DNA from: JAGNRR01 sp964389575
Lineage (GTDB): Bacteria > Bacteroidota > Bacteroidia > Chitinophagales > Chitinophagaceae
Direction: 5' to 3'
Assembly (NCBI GenBank): GCA_964389575.1
Contig: CAYMFF010000001.1
Location: 16,557 to 80,556, forward strand
Length of the DNA stretch: 64,000 bases
The notes below the pieces were generated by a model. It worked only from the letters and a program-made list of their open reading frames with translations, did no database searches and had not been told where the DNA came from. The position numbers and the translations under genes are program-made. Of the stretch, positions 24,998 through 32,702 are shown one piece after another (the first letter of the stretch is position 1; each line of letters opens with the position of its first letter).

Positions 24998-25004
24998 TTT
25001 TTGT

Positions 25005-25943
25005 ATGAAAAGAGTACTTATCACTGGCGGAGCTGGTTTTTTAGGTTCGCACCTTTGCGATCGTTTTATAAAAGAAGGTTGCGAAGTTATTGCAATGGAT
25101 AATCTAATTACTGGTTCCTTAAAAAATATTGAGCATTTAATGTCCAATGAATATTTTAGTTTCCATCATCACGATGTATCTAAATTTGTTCATGTTTCTG
25201 GTAATCTCGATTACATACTGCATTTTGCCTCTCCGGCAAGTCCGATAGATTATTTAAAAATGCCGATTCAAACCTTAAAAGTGGGTTCATTGGGAACGCA
25301 TAACTTATTAGGCTTGGCTAAAGAAAAGAAGGCTCGTATGTTAATTGCTTCTACCTCAGAAGTCTATGGGGATCCACTCGTGCATCCCCAAAACGAGGAT
25401 TATTGGGGCAATGTAAATCCTATTGGTCCAAGGGGCGTATATGATGAGGCAAAGCGTTTTCAAGAGGCCATGACTATGGCGTATCACAATTTTCATGGCT
25501 TAGAAACAAGAATCGTTAGAATTTTTAATACTTACGGACCCAGAATGCGATTGAACGATGGACGTGCATTACCGGCATTTATGGGACAAGCTTTGAAAGG
25601 TGAACCGATTACCGTTTTTGGCGATGGAAGCCAAACGCGTTCTTTTTGTTATGTAGCCGATTTGGTGGAAGGGATTTATCGTTTGTTGCTGAGCGATTAT
25701 CATTTACCGGTTAATGTCGGCAATCCCAGTGAAATTTCTTTAAAAGAATTTGCTGAGGAAATAATTGCATTAGTAGACACTAAATCAGAGTTAACCTATT
25801 TAGATCTTCCTAAAGATGATCCAAAGCAGCGTAAGCCAGATATTACGAGGGCTAAAGAAATTTTAGATTGGACACCCAAGGTGGAACGATCTGAAGGGCT
25901 AAAAATTACCTTAGATTATTTCAAACAAGAATTGGGCCTCTAG
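25005..25943 (+). CDS. UDP-glucuronate decarboxylase (UXS-type SDR)
   Basis: A 312-residue extended short-chain dehydrogenase/reductase. UXS enzymes convert UDP-glucuronate to UDP-xylose through a bound NAD+ cycle. The N-terminal GGAGFLGSHLC loop binds NAD. The active site is the TSEVYGDP segment plus Tyr146-x3-Lys150 in GVYDEAK. UXS-typical blocks are HFASPASP, GPRMRLNDGRALPAF and GDGSQTRSFCYV. The ATG at 25005 places the Rossmann loop at residue 8. Together with ugd this forms a UDP-xylose supply, although the two are separated by a barrel gene. Confidence 0.9.
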   Translation: MKRVLITGGAGFLGSHLCDRFIKEGCEVIAMDNLITGSLKNIEHLMSNEYFSFHHHDVSKFVHVSGNLDYILHFASPASPIDYLKMPIQTLKVGSLGTHNLLGLAKEKKARMLIASTSEVYGDPLVHPQNEDYWGNVNPIGPRGVYDEAKRFQEAMTMAYHNFHGLETRIVRIFNTYGPRMRLNDGRALPAFMGQALKGEPITVFGDGSQTRSFCYVADLVEGIYRLLLSDYHLPVNVGNPSEISLKEFAEEIIALVDTKSELTYLDLPKDDPKQRKPDITRAKEILDWTPKVERSEGLKITLDYFKQELGL

Positions 25944-25973
25944 ACTCCAATAGATTCATTACTTTTAGTTCAA

Positions 25974-27617
25974 ATGCGTTTCATAGGGCTAATCACTTTT
26001 TATTTTCTTTTTTCGGGGGTTGCTCATGGGCAAACGAAATTGAAGAATTTTATAAGTAATGCTGATAAACGAAAAGTGGAGCATGCAAAAAAACTGTTGA
26101 ATCAAGGCAAAATTTTTGAAGGAGAGAAGATTCTTATTGAACTCAGAAATCAAAATATGAATCAAGCTTATTTTCATGAAGCCTTAATTCAAATACAGCG
26201 ACAAATTTTAATTAAAATTGCAAACGAAAAACCGCTTGATGAAGATGAAGGTGAGTATTTTCTCGAAGACGGGAATCTTTTAAAACCCAATATTTCTTTA
26301 ACTCAGAACTTTGTGGATAATGGATTAGCTAGGTCGGTTGAACAGAAAAAAGAAACAATAGAAAATATTAGATTAGCCCGTTCGGATCGAAAAGAACTGA
26401 AAAAGAACTTAGAGAATTTGAACTTGGTTTCAGATTCAAGCTTGAACCCAATAGAGGCTGCGAAATTAGAACTTCAAAAAGCAAGCGCGGCAGAGAAAAA
26501 AGATAGCGAAGCACAACAGAAAAAAATATCCAAGCAACGAAAACGAGCTAAGAAAGAAGATGATATGTCTTTGATATCCTACGAAAGTTATGAAAGACAG
26601 CTAATTCAAAACGCGCGCTTAGCTACCTTAAAGCATGAACGAGTAGATTCTTCATCTCATTATCTTCGTTTATTTACGATTGATACAGTCAACTACGATA
26701 CTCTTTTTACTGAAGAGGAAAAGGAAATTTATTTGGATGCTAAGGATTATTATTTTGCCAAAGATTTTGTTCCTGCCTCAAAGCGATTTAAGCTTTTGTC
26801 CGATAAATATGAAGAACATTTACCTATCCAACTTTATTTGGCCAATAGTTATAAGCAATTAGGGTTTGATTCATTAGCCTATAAACAATATACTTATGTG
26901 GCACAAGTTTTTCCTGAAAGGCCCGAAGGGTTAGAAGGATTGTCAAGATATTATTTAACCAGAGGTAAGTATCGAGAAGCAGCTGCTTCTATAATTAAAG
27001 CAATCACTATTTATCCTGAAGATGCATATTTTGCTCAGCTGGATAGAATCTTAAAAAGAATGGGCAAGGTTCTTGGTTCTCAATGGGAGCGCCGTGAAGT
27101 TTACCCTATTAGCACAGCAAGAAATTATGAAGAAATAATTGCAAAAGAAGAATCGCCTTGGCGCTATTATCAAGGAGCAAAATCAGCAGTTTATTCTTAC
27201 GCTAATCCTGCAGGAATATTACGTCCTAATGAAATTACCAATGAACGCTATATTGAATTATATGCTTGGAAAGAAATGTTGGCAGGTCGAGAAAATATCG
27301 ATACTACTTTTAGCGATCCAAAAGAACAAGCGGCTTATTTAAAAAAGAGAAATGCCAATAAGAAAAAGAATATTGATAAAGATAAAAACTCGTTTCCCTT
27401 TGCACGAGCTATGCAGAAAATGGGTTACTTAGATTGTTATGTTTTTATTTCTCTCTTTCATAATGACTTGCATGCCAGTTTCAAGGATTTCGTTCTTTTA
27501 CATCCTGATAAAATAGAAAAATATTTTTACATATTACTCAATTGGGAAAGTGAGAAGTTTGATGAATTTAGAAATCAAAACAAGAAAAAAGCGACATCCA
27601 AAAAAAAGAAGAAATAA
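25974..27617 (+). CDS. Large secreted TPR-like protein of unknown function
   Basis: 547 residues with an N-terminal signal (MRFIGLITFYFLFSGVAHGQ). The first 200 residues are highly charged and helical, with a coiled-coil-like stretch (KKDSEAQQKKISKQRKRAKK). TPR-type repeats follow at about 245-350 (YYFAKDFVPASKRFKLLS, LPIQLYLANSYKQLGFDSLAYKQY, ARYYLTRGKYREAAASIIKA as read). The C-terminus is strongly basic (KKKATSKKKKK). I do not recognise the family. It lies alone between the UXS-like gene (30 nt upstream) and the convergent dapD. Confidence 0.72.
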   Translation: MRFIGLITFYFLFSGVAHGQTKLKNFISNADKRKVEHAKKLLNQGKIFEGEKILIELRNQNMNQAYFHEALIQIQRQILIKIANEKPLDEDEGEYFLEDGNLLKPNISLTQNFVDNGLARSVEQKKETIENIRLARSDRKELKKNLENLNLVSDSSLNPIEAAKLELQKASAAEKKDSEAQQKKISKQRKRAKKEDDMSLISYESYERQLIQNARLATLKHERVDSSSHYLRLFTIDTVNYDTLFTEEEKEIYLDAKDYYFAKDFVPASKRFKLLSDKYEEHLPIQLYLANSYKQLGFDSLAYKQYTYVAQVFPERPEGLEGLSRYYLTRGKYREAAASIIKAITIYPEDAYFAQLDRILKRMGKVLGSQWERREVYPISTARNYEEIIAKEESPWRYYQGAKSAVYSYANPAGILRPNEITNERYIELYAWKEMLAGRENIDTTFSDPKEQAAYLKKRNANKKKNIDKDKNSFPFARAMQKMGYLDCYVFISLFHNDLHASFKDFVLLHPDKIEKYFYILLNWESEKFDEFRNQNKKKATSKKKKK

Positions 27618-27643
27618 ATATTCCTTCTTTCTAATTTTCTGAA

Positions 27644-28456
27644 TTACACGCTTACTCCAAATTCTCGAAGCGCATCATTCAGACTCGTCTTTTTATCAGT
27701 GCTTTCCTTACGCTTTCCAATAATTAAGGCACAACTTACATTAAATTTTCCTGCTGGGAATTCTTTTTCATAACTCCCGGGTATTACAACAGATCTTGGT
27801 GGTACGTAACCTTTGCTTTCAATTGGAGTGTCGCCACTTACATCAATAATTTTTGTACTTTGAGTCAATACAACATTTGCACCTAGAACAGCTTCTTTAC
27901 CAACATGCACGCCTTCCACCACAATACAACGGCTACCAATGAAAGCGCCGTCTTCTATAATCACTGGACTAGCTTGTAAGGGTTCTAGTACTCCGCCAAT
28001 TCCAACACCACCGCTAAGGTGTACGTTTTTGCCAATCTGGGCACAGCTCCCGACAGTCGCCCAAGTGTCTACCATAGTCCCAGCATCTACATAAGCACCA
28101 ATATTTACGTAGCTTGGCATCATGATTACTCCTTTGCTCAAATAGGCACCATAGCGAGCCACTGCATGAGGAACAACTCTTACACCTAGTTCTTCATAAT
28201 TTGTTTTGAGTTTCATTTTATCGTGAAATTCAAAGGGTGGTAAACTCATAGTTTCCATTTTTTGAACACCAAAATACATTAACACCGCTTGCTTAGCCCA
28301 TGCATTTACTTTCCATTGGTCTCCAGCAGGTTCGGCTACGCGTAGTCTTCCCTTGTCAATTTCTTCAATGGTATCATGCACGGCTTGCTCATATTCAGCC
28401 TCTTTTAAAAGTTCTCTGTTTTCCCAAGCGGCTTCTATTCGTTGTTGTAGTTCCAT
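27644..28456 (-). CDS. dapD: Tetrahydrodipicolinate N-succinyltransferase
   Basis: 270 residues, normal for DapD, which succinylates tetrahydrodipicolinate in the lysine and diaminopimelate pathway. The left-handed beta-helix hexapeptide repeats are visible (VNIGAYVDAGTMVDTWATVG, then AQIGKNVHLSGGVGIGGVLE). The GVHVGKEAVLGANVVLTQST coil follows. ATG 28456 is preceded by a perfect -7 box seven nt away. It is divergent from the GT9 gene across only 29 bp. Confidence 0.95.
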   Translation of the reverse strand: MELQQRIEAAWENRELLKEAEYEQAVHDTIEEIDKGRLRVAEPAGDQWKVNAWAKQAVLMYFGVQKMETMSLPPFEFHDKMKLKTNYEELGVRVVPHAVARYGAYLSKGVIMMPSYVNIGAYVDAGTMVDTWATVGSCAQIGKNVHLSGGVGIGGVLEPLQASPVIIEDGAFIGSRCIVVEGVHVGKEAVLGANVVLTQSTKIIDVSGDTPIESKGYVPPRSVVIPGSYEKEFPAGKFNVSCALIIGKRKESTDKKTSLNDALREFGVSV

Positions 28457-28463
28457 AGGGGCG

Positions 28464-28481
28464 CAAATTTACTTATTTTAG
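28464..28481. promoter_or_regulatory. Back-to-back divergent -7 boxes (dapD and GT9)
   Basis: On the minus strand TAAATTTG (28471-28464) ends seven nt before the dapD ATG. On the plus strand TATTTTAG (28474-28481) ends four nt before the GT9 TTG. Both are inside a 29-bp intergenic gap, so each -33 region must lie within the coding sequence of the opposite gene. Confidence 0.5.
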
Positions 28482-28485
28482 CGCT

Positions 28486-29463
28486 TTGAATAAATTTCTT
28501 TTTATACAAACCTCTTTTATTGGTGATGTCATTTTAGCGACAGCACTGTTGGAAAAAATGCATGCTAGGCAAAGCAATGCTCAAATTGATATCTGTGTGA
28601 GAAAAGGAAATGAAACCTTATTCGAAGGGCATCCTTTTGTAAACAAAGTGCATGTTTGGGACAAAAAGGAAAATAAATACAAAAACCTTTGGGCTTTAAG
28701 TAAAGAAATTAAAAATGAAAACTATGATGCTGTAATCAACTTGCAACGTTTTACTAGTTCGGGTTTTCTTACCGTACGAAGTGGCGCTAAGCAAAAAATA
28801 GGCTTTAGAAAAAATCCGCTTTCTATGTTTTTTTCAAGAAGTATCGATCATGAAATTTCTGCCAGTGGGAAACTTCATGAGGTAGAAAGAAATCAAAAGC
28901 TAATTGAAAGCTTTTGTGGGTTAGAATTTGCCAAGCCAAAATTATATCCTAGTAAAAAAGATTTTTTAAAGGCTAACAAAATTAGTAATGGCAAAGATTA
29001 TGTCACACTGTCGCCAGCTTCCGTTTGGTTTACTAAACAGTTGCCCGTTAAGAAATGGATTGAGTTAGCTAATAGTATTCCGAACTCAAAACAGATATTT
29101 ATTTTAGGAGGTCCAAGTGATAGGACGTTTTGTAAGGAATTAATTGAACAATGCGATCGAACTGATATTCAAAATTTAGCAGGGGAGTTAAGTTTGTTGG
29201 GTTCCGCAGCTTTGATGCGCGATGCGCAAATGAATTATGTGAATGATTCGGCGCCCTTACATCTTTGTTCGGCTATGAATGCGCCAGTTACGGCTTTTTT
29301 CTGCAGCACGGTTCCAGCATTTGGATTTACGCCACTCAGCGAAAAATCAATCATACTTGAATCAAATGAAAAGTTAAGTTGCCGACCTTGTGGTTTGCAC
29401 GGTTTTCAGAAATGCCCCAAAGAGCATTTTAAATGTGGTGATATTGATATCCCAAGTTTTTAA
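28486..29463 (+). CDS. Glycosyltransferase family 9 (heptosyltransferase-like) protein
   Basis: A 325-residue GT9 enzyme. The family adds heptose or similar sugars to lipopolysaccharide core from ADP-heptose. The N-terminal IQTSFIGDVILATALLEKM has the family's GD turn. The VTLSPASVWFTKQLPVKKW segment and the NDSAPLHLCSAMNAPVTAFF donor-site block match the C-terminal half. The start is a TTG at 28486. It is followed at 64 nt by the threonylcarbamoyl-AMP synthase gene. The acceptor is unknown. Confidence 0.88.
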   Translation: MNKFLFIQTSFIGDVILATALLEKMHARQSNAQIDICVRKGNETLFEGHPFVNKVHVWDKKENKYKNLWALSKEIKNENYDAVINLQRFTSSGFLTVRSGAKQKIGFRKNPLSMFFSRSIDHEISASGKLHEVERNQKLIESFCGLEFAKPKLYPSKKDFLKANKISNGKDYVTLSPASVWFTKQLPVKKWIELANSIPNSKQIFILGGPSDRTFCKELIEQCDRTDIQNLAGELSLLGSAALMRDAQMNYVNDSAPLHLCSAMNAPVTAFFCSTVPAFGFTPLSEKSIILESNEKLSCRPCGLHGFQKCPKEHFKCGDIDIPSF

Positions 29464-29526
29464 AAGAACAAGATTTTAAATCCATTAATTTGAAAGTTAA
29501 TTTCTAAAAAAGCTGAAATTTGCAAT

Positions 29527-30117
29527 GTGGAAGAATTTGAGTTAGATGTAAAAGCTTGTGTAAAGACCTTAGCCGAAGGTGGAACTATTTTGTATCCAAC
29601 CGATACGATTTGGGGGTTGGGTTGCGATGCTACAAATGCGGAAGCCATTGAAGAAATTTCAAAAATTAAAAATCGTCCTACAAATAAGTCTTACATCGTT
29701 TTGATGTCTGATGTTCAGATGTTGCGTCAACATCTTTCTAATCCTATTCCAGATTTAGAATCATTTGTTCTTGAGAACTCGTCGCAAAGTTCAGGAAAGG
29801 ACCAGGCCACGACCATAATATATGATGGAGTTATTGGTATTGCGGATAATGCATTGGCCGAAGATGGTAGTCTCGGTATTCGAATACCGCAAGATGATTT
29901 TTGTATTGCATTGCTCAAAAGATATAGAAAGCCCATAATAAGCACATCTGCGAATCTTAGCGGTGAAGTAAATCCTTCATTTTATAACCATATTGATGAA
30001 GTAGTAAAAAACCGAGTTAGTTACCAGTGTTTATGGAGACAAGAGGATGAGCAACCAAAAGAGCCTTCTCGAATCATTAAATTGAACAATGACGGAAGCA
30101 TTATCAAGATTCGTTAA
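29527..30117 (+). CDS. Threonylcarbamoyl-AMP synthase (Sua5/YciO/YrdC family)
   Basis: A 196-residue YrdC-domain protein. The domain makes threonylcarbamoyl-AMP from threonine, bicarbonate and ATP for the t6A modification of ANN-decoding tRNAs. The conserved KxR-type loop KIKNRPTNKSY and the YPTDTIWGLGCDA N-terminal strand are clear, with SLGIRIPQDDF and ISTSANLSGE further on. It starts at a GTG (29527). The length fits a TsaC-type protein without the extra Sua5 domain. YciO paralogues look alike, so exact specificity is not certain. Confidence 0.87.
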   Translation: MEEFELDVKACVKTLAEGGTILYPTDTIWGLGCDATNAEAIEEISKIKNRPTNKSYIVLMSDVQMLRQHLSNPIPDLESFVLENSSQSSGKDQATTIIYDGVIGIADNALAEDGSLGIRIPQDDFCIALLKRYRKPIISTSANLSGEVNPSFYNHIDEVVKNRVSYQCLWRQEDEQPKEPSRIIKLNNDGSIIKIR

Positions 30118-30133
30118 ACAGCTAGATATTACT

Positions 30134-30141
30134 TAAATTTG
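30134..30141 (+). promoter_or_regulatory. -7 box for the membrane TPR gene
   Basis: TAAATTTG ends seven nt before the ATG at 30149 and is followed by GCGCCCC, the same GC-rich start seen in front of dapD. It predicts an mRNA that starts at the start codon. Confidence 0.55.
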
Positions 30142-30148
30142 CGCCCCT

Positions 30149-30811
30149 ATGTGGTTTAATGTAAGAAAATTCATTGTATTGTACCGATTGCCAATTGCGG
30201 GCGCTTTAATTGCTCTGGGTGTTTGGATGACAATAGATGTGAAGAATGGAGTCTATACTTCATGGTTGTTTTTTTTAATTGCTGTACTCATGATTGTGGC
30301 GCATTTTATGATTGGCCCAATCACTCTGATTCAGCGATATGTAGAAGGAGGTGATGTAGATGGAGCAAAGGCTTTATTAGGAAAAGTTAAGTTTCCTAAA
30401 CTGCTGTACAAACCAATACGCTCTGCTTATTACATGCTTAAATCACAATTCTCTACGATTAACGAAGATTATGATGCGGCTGAGACAGATATTCGACAAA
30501 GTTTAAAGGCTGGTATCAAAGAGAAGGGAATGGAAGGAACAGCTTATTTACAATTGGGCAGTATTGCATTTAAAAAGGGTGACAAAAAAGGAGCTTATAC
30601 TAATATGCGCAAAGCAGTAGAGCTTGGTTTGCCTGATAAAGAAACGGAAGCAACGGCCTATTTACAACTGGCAGGCATTTGTGCAGATAGAAAAGATTTT
30701 AGAGGTGCTAAGCACTATTTTAAACGAGCAAAACAATTAAAACCAAAGGGTAAAATGCTCGTTGATCAAATTAAAGAAATGGATAAATATATGAGCCGTA
30801 TTCCTGGCTAG
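30149..30811 (+). CDS. Membrane-anchored TPR protein
   Basis: 220 residues. Two N-terminal transmembrane helices (YRLPIAGALIALGVWMTI and LFFLIAVLMIVAHFMIG) are followed by a cytoplasmic or periplasmic helical repeat region with TPR features (TAYLQLGSIAFKKGDKKGAY, ATAYLQLAGICADRKDFRGA and KHYFKRAKQLKPKG). Function is unknown. It ends 8 nt before the convergent RicT-like gene, and its terminator hairpin lies inside that gene's coding sequence. Confidence 0.75.
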   Translation: MWFNVRKFIVLYRLPIAGALIALGVWMTIDVKNGVYTSWLFFLIAVLMIVAHFMIGPITLIQRYVEGGDVDGAKALLGKVKFPKLLYKPIRSAYYMLKSQFSTINEDYDAAETDIRQSLKAGIKEKGMEGTAYLQLGSIAFKKGDKKGAYTNMRKAVELGLPDKETEATAYLQLAGICADRKDFRGAKHYFKRAKQLKPKGKMLVDQIKEMDKYMSRIPG

Positions 30812-30819
30812 ATATACTT

Positions 30820-32166
30820 TTACTTTTTAGGAGGGGCGGTATTCTTACCGCCTTTTTTATTATTTGAATTTGGCGGTCTTCTTCTCTTGTTGCCTTGGTT
30901 ACCACTGTTTTTGGAAGAAGATGGCTTGTTTTTATTAGTAGCCTGTTGTTGCTTATTACCACCTTGGTTTCCAGAACGGTTGTTCGTTGTTTTTTTACCT
31001 TGATTATTTCTACCTCGGTTATTCCGATTTCGGTTTCCGCCACCTTTGCCTTTTCTTTTGTTCCGACTTTTCCTATCTAAAGATTTTAGACTGATATGTC
31101 CAACCGTGTCAGCAAACTCGAGTTCTTTTTCTTCTGATTTCGTACTTTCAATTTCAACCGGTTTCATCTCATCTACCTCTTTGCCTTCTTTGTTAAGAGC
31201 GACTATTTCGTTGACACGTTCAATACTTAATGGATATAGTTTGCTACTGCCACGATAACTATACCACAGCAAATTTTTGAAGATATCTTTCTTTTGTAAA
31301 TAGGCCGTGCCCGCCGAAGTCTTTAGCTTATCTGCTTTTCTAGGGAAAATTTTAAGTGCATCCATATAGGTGTCTAACTCAAAATTTAAACAACATTTTA
31401 GTCTGCCGCATTGTCCAGAAAGTTTAGTTTGATTAATAGCTAGGTTCTGATAACGAGCAGCTGAAGTAGAAACAGAATTAAATTTCGTCAGCCAAGTACT
31501 ACAACATAATTCTCGACCGCAACTACCAATTCCACCTATTTTTCCAGCTTCTTGACGAATGCCTATTTGCTTCATCTCTACCTTCATTTTAAACTCGCTT
31601 GAAAAAGAGCGAATTAATTCTCTAAAATCTACACGATCTTCGGCGGTATAGTAATAAGTTGCTTTTTTACCGTCAGCTTGGATTTCAACTTCACTCAGCT
31701 TCATGTTCAATTTTAATCGATTGATAATCACGCGGCCCGTAATCATGGTTTCTTTTTCTCGAAGCTTACTTTCGTTCATTAAAGCAATGTCTTCATCGCT
31801 TGCCACTCGCAAAATCCGTCGAATGTCTTTATTGTCTTCTTGTACCCTTCTTTTTTTCATTTGAAGACGGACAATTTCACCAGAGCAACTAACGACACCA
31901 ACATCAAACCCACCTTGACCCTCAACCGCTAAGTATTGACCTTTTACTAAATCCATCGGACTAGTAAGTTTATAGAAATCTTTTCTACTACCATTATTGA
32001 AGCTCATTTCCACAAAGGGAAAAGGCTTTCCTAAATCAGCTACTGGTATATCACTGAGCCAATCATGAACATTTAAACGATTACAGCCTCCACTGCTGCA
32101 ATTACCATTGCTTTTACAGCCTCCGGGCTTCCCGTCTTTTGACGAGCCACAATTTCCACATCCCAT
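30820..32166 (-). CDS. PSP1-domain RicT-like regulatory iron-sulfur protein with basic tail
   Basis: 448 residues. A Cys-rich N-terminus (Cys 3, 6, 17, 23 and 28) leads into a PSP1 domain (about residues 50-300) with the RicT cysteine clusters GSCGRELCCSTW and GQCGRLKCCLNFE. In Bacillus RicT belongs to the RicAFT complex, which binds Fe-S clusters and affects RNA processing by RNase Y; partners RicA and RicF are not seen here. The C-terminal 85 residues or so are low-complexity Asn/Lys/Arg/Gly (GNRNRNNRGRNNQGKK), likely an RNA-binding or disordered tail. No promoter box was assigned. Confidence 0.88.
   Translation of the reverse strand: MGCGNCGSSKDGKPGGCKSNGNCSSGGCNRLNVHDWLSDIPVADLGKPFPFVEMSFNNGSRKDFYKLTSPMDLVKGQYLAVEGQGGFDVGVVSCSGEIVRLQMKKRRVQEDNKDIRRILRVASDEDIALMNESKLREKETMITGRVIINRLKLNMKLSEVEIQADGKKATYYYTAEDRVDFRELIRSFSSEFKMKVEMKQIGIRQEAGKIGGIGSCGRELCCSTWLTKFNSVSTSAARYQNLAINQTKLSGQCGRLKCCLNFELDTYMDALKIFPRKADKLKTSAGTAYLQKKDIFKNLLWYSYRGSSKLYPLSIERVNEIVALNKEGKEVDEMKPVEIESTKSEEKELEFADTVGHISLKSLDRKSRNKRKGKGGGNRNRNNRGRNNQGKKTTNNRSGNQGGNKQQQATNKNKPSSSKNSGNQGNKRRRPPNSNNKKGGKNTAPPKK
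30835..30858 (+). terminator. Plus-strand terminator inside the RicT-like gene's last codons
   Basis: GGCGGTA (30835-30841), loop TTCT and TACCGCC (30846-30852) form a perfect 7-bp stem followed by six T (30853-30858). It is placed to stop transcription from the TPR gene ending at 30811. On the minus strand the same bases encode the C-terminal Lys-Gly-Gly-Lys-Asn region of the RicT-like protein. Confidence 0.7.
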
Positions 32167-32307
32167 TCTCTATATATTATCAAGTTGTTGTATTAAATAA
32201 TTATCTCTACAAATATAAGGTATTGACACCAAGAATTTTGGGGTATATAGATGCATTATTATGTAGCAAGCGTAATAAGATAATTTGTTAAAAAAGGTAC
32301 TTTGTAT

Positions 32308-32337
32308 TGTATAGTACTAAATTTGATTATACATTTG
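32308..32337 (+). promoter_or_regulatory. padR promoter region with candidate operator
   Basis: Two -7-type boxes occur: TAAATTTG (32318-32325) and TACATTTG (32330-32337), the latter 17 nt before the padR ATG. An inverted repeat TGTATA (32308-32313) and TATACA (32328-32333) with a 14-nt spacer brackets the first box. PadR proteins often bind such AT-rich ATG/CAT dyads to repress their own operon, so this is a candidate operator. Confidence 0.35.
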
Positions 32338-32354
32338 TTTTAGAAAACAACGAA

Positions 32355-32678
32355 ATGAATGTAGAAAACATACAAAGTCAAATGAAAAAAGGCGTCTTAG
32401 AGTTTTGCATTCTTACTATAATCGATCGCGGTGAAGTATATCCAGCGGACATTGTAGAGGAATTAAAAGGTAAAGGAATGCCCGTTTTAGAAGGTACGTT
32501 ATATCCTTTACTGACAAGATTAAAGAAGGCAGGCTATTTAGATTATCGCTGGGTAGAAAGCACGGGTGGACCACCGAGAAAATACTTTTCTATGAATGCC
32601 GAGGGTAAAAAATTCTATAAAGTGCTAGAGACTACCTGGGGTGAATTAGCGGCTGCTGTGAAACGAATAACCAAATAA
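32355..32678 (+). CDS. PadR family transcriptional regulator
   Basis: A 107-residue winged-helix regulator. The ATG at 32355 gives the typical N-terminus (MNVENIQSQMKKGVLEFC); an upstream reading would add unlikely residues. The recognition region (PVLEGTLYPLLTRLKKAGYLDYRW) and the wing GGPPRKYFSMN are canonical PadR. It lies 24 nt before a PspC-domain gene, a common Bacteroidota pair in which PadR controls the envelope-stress protein. A candidate operator overlaps its promoter. Confidence 0.92.
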   Translation: MNVENIQSQMKKGVLEFCILTIIDRGEVYPADIVEELKGKGMPVLEGTLYPLLTRLKKAGYLDYRWVESTGGPPRKYFSMNAEGKKFYKVLETTWGELAAAVKRITK

Positions 32679-32702
32679 TTAAGAAAAAATAAAACAATAC
32701 AC

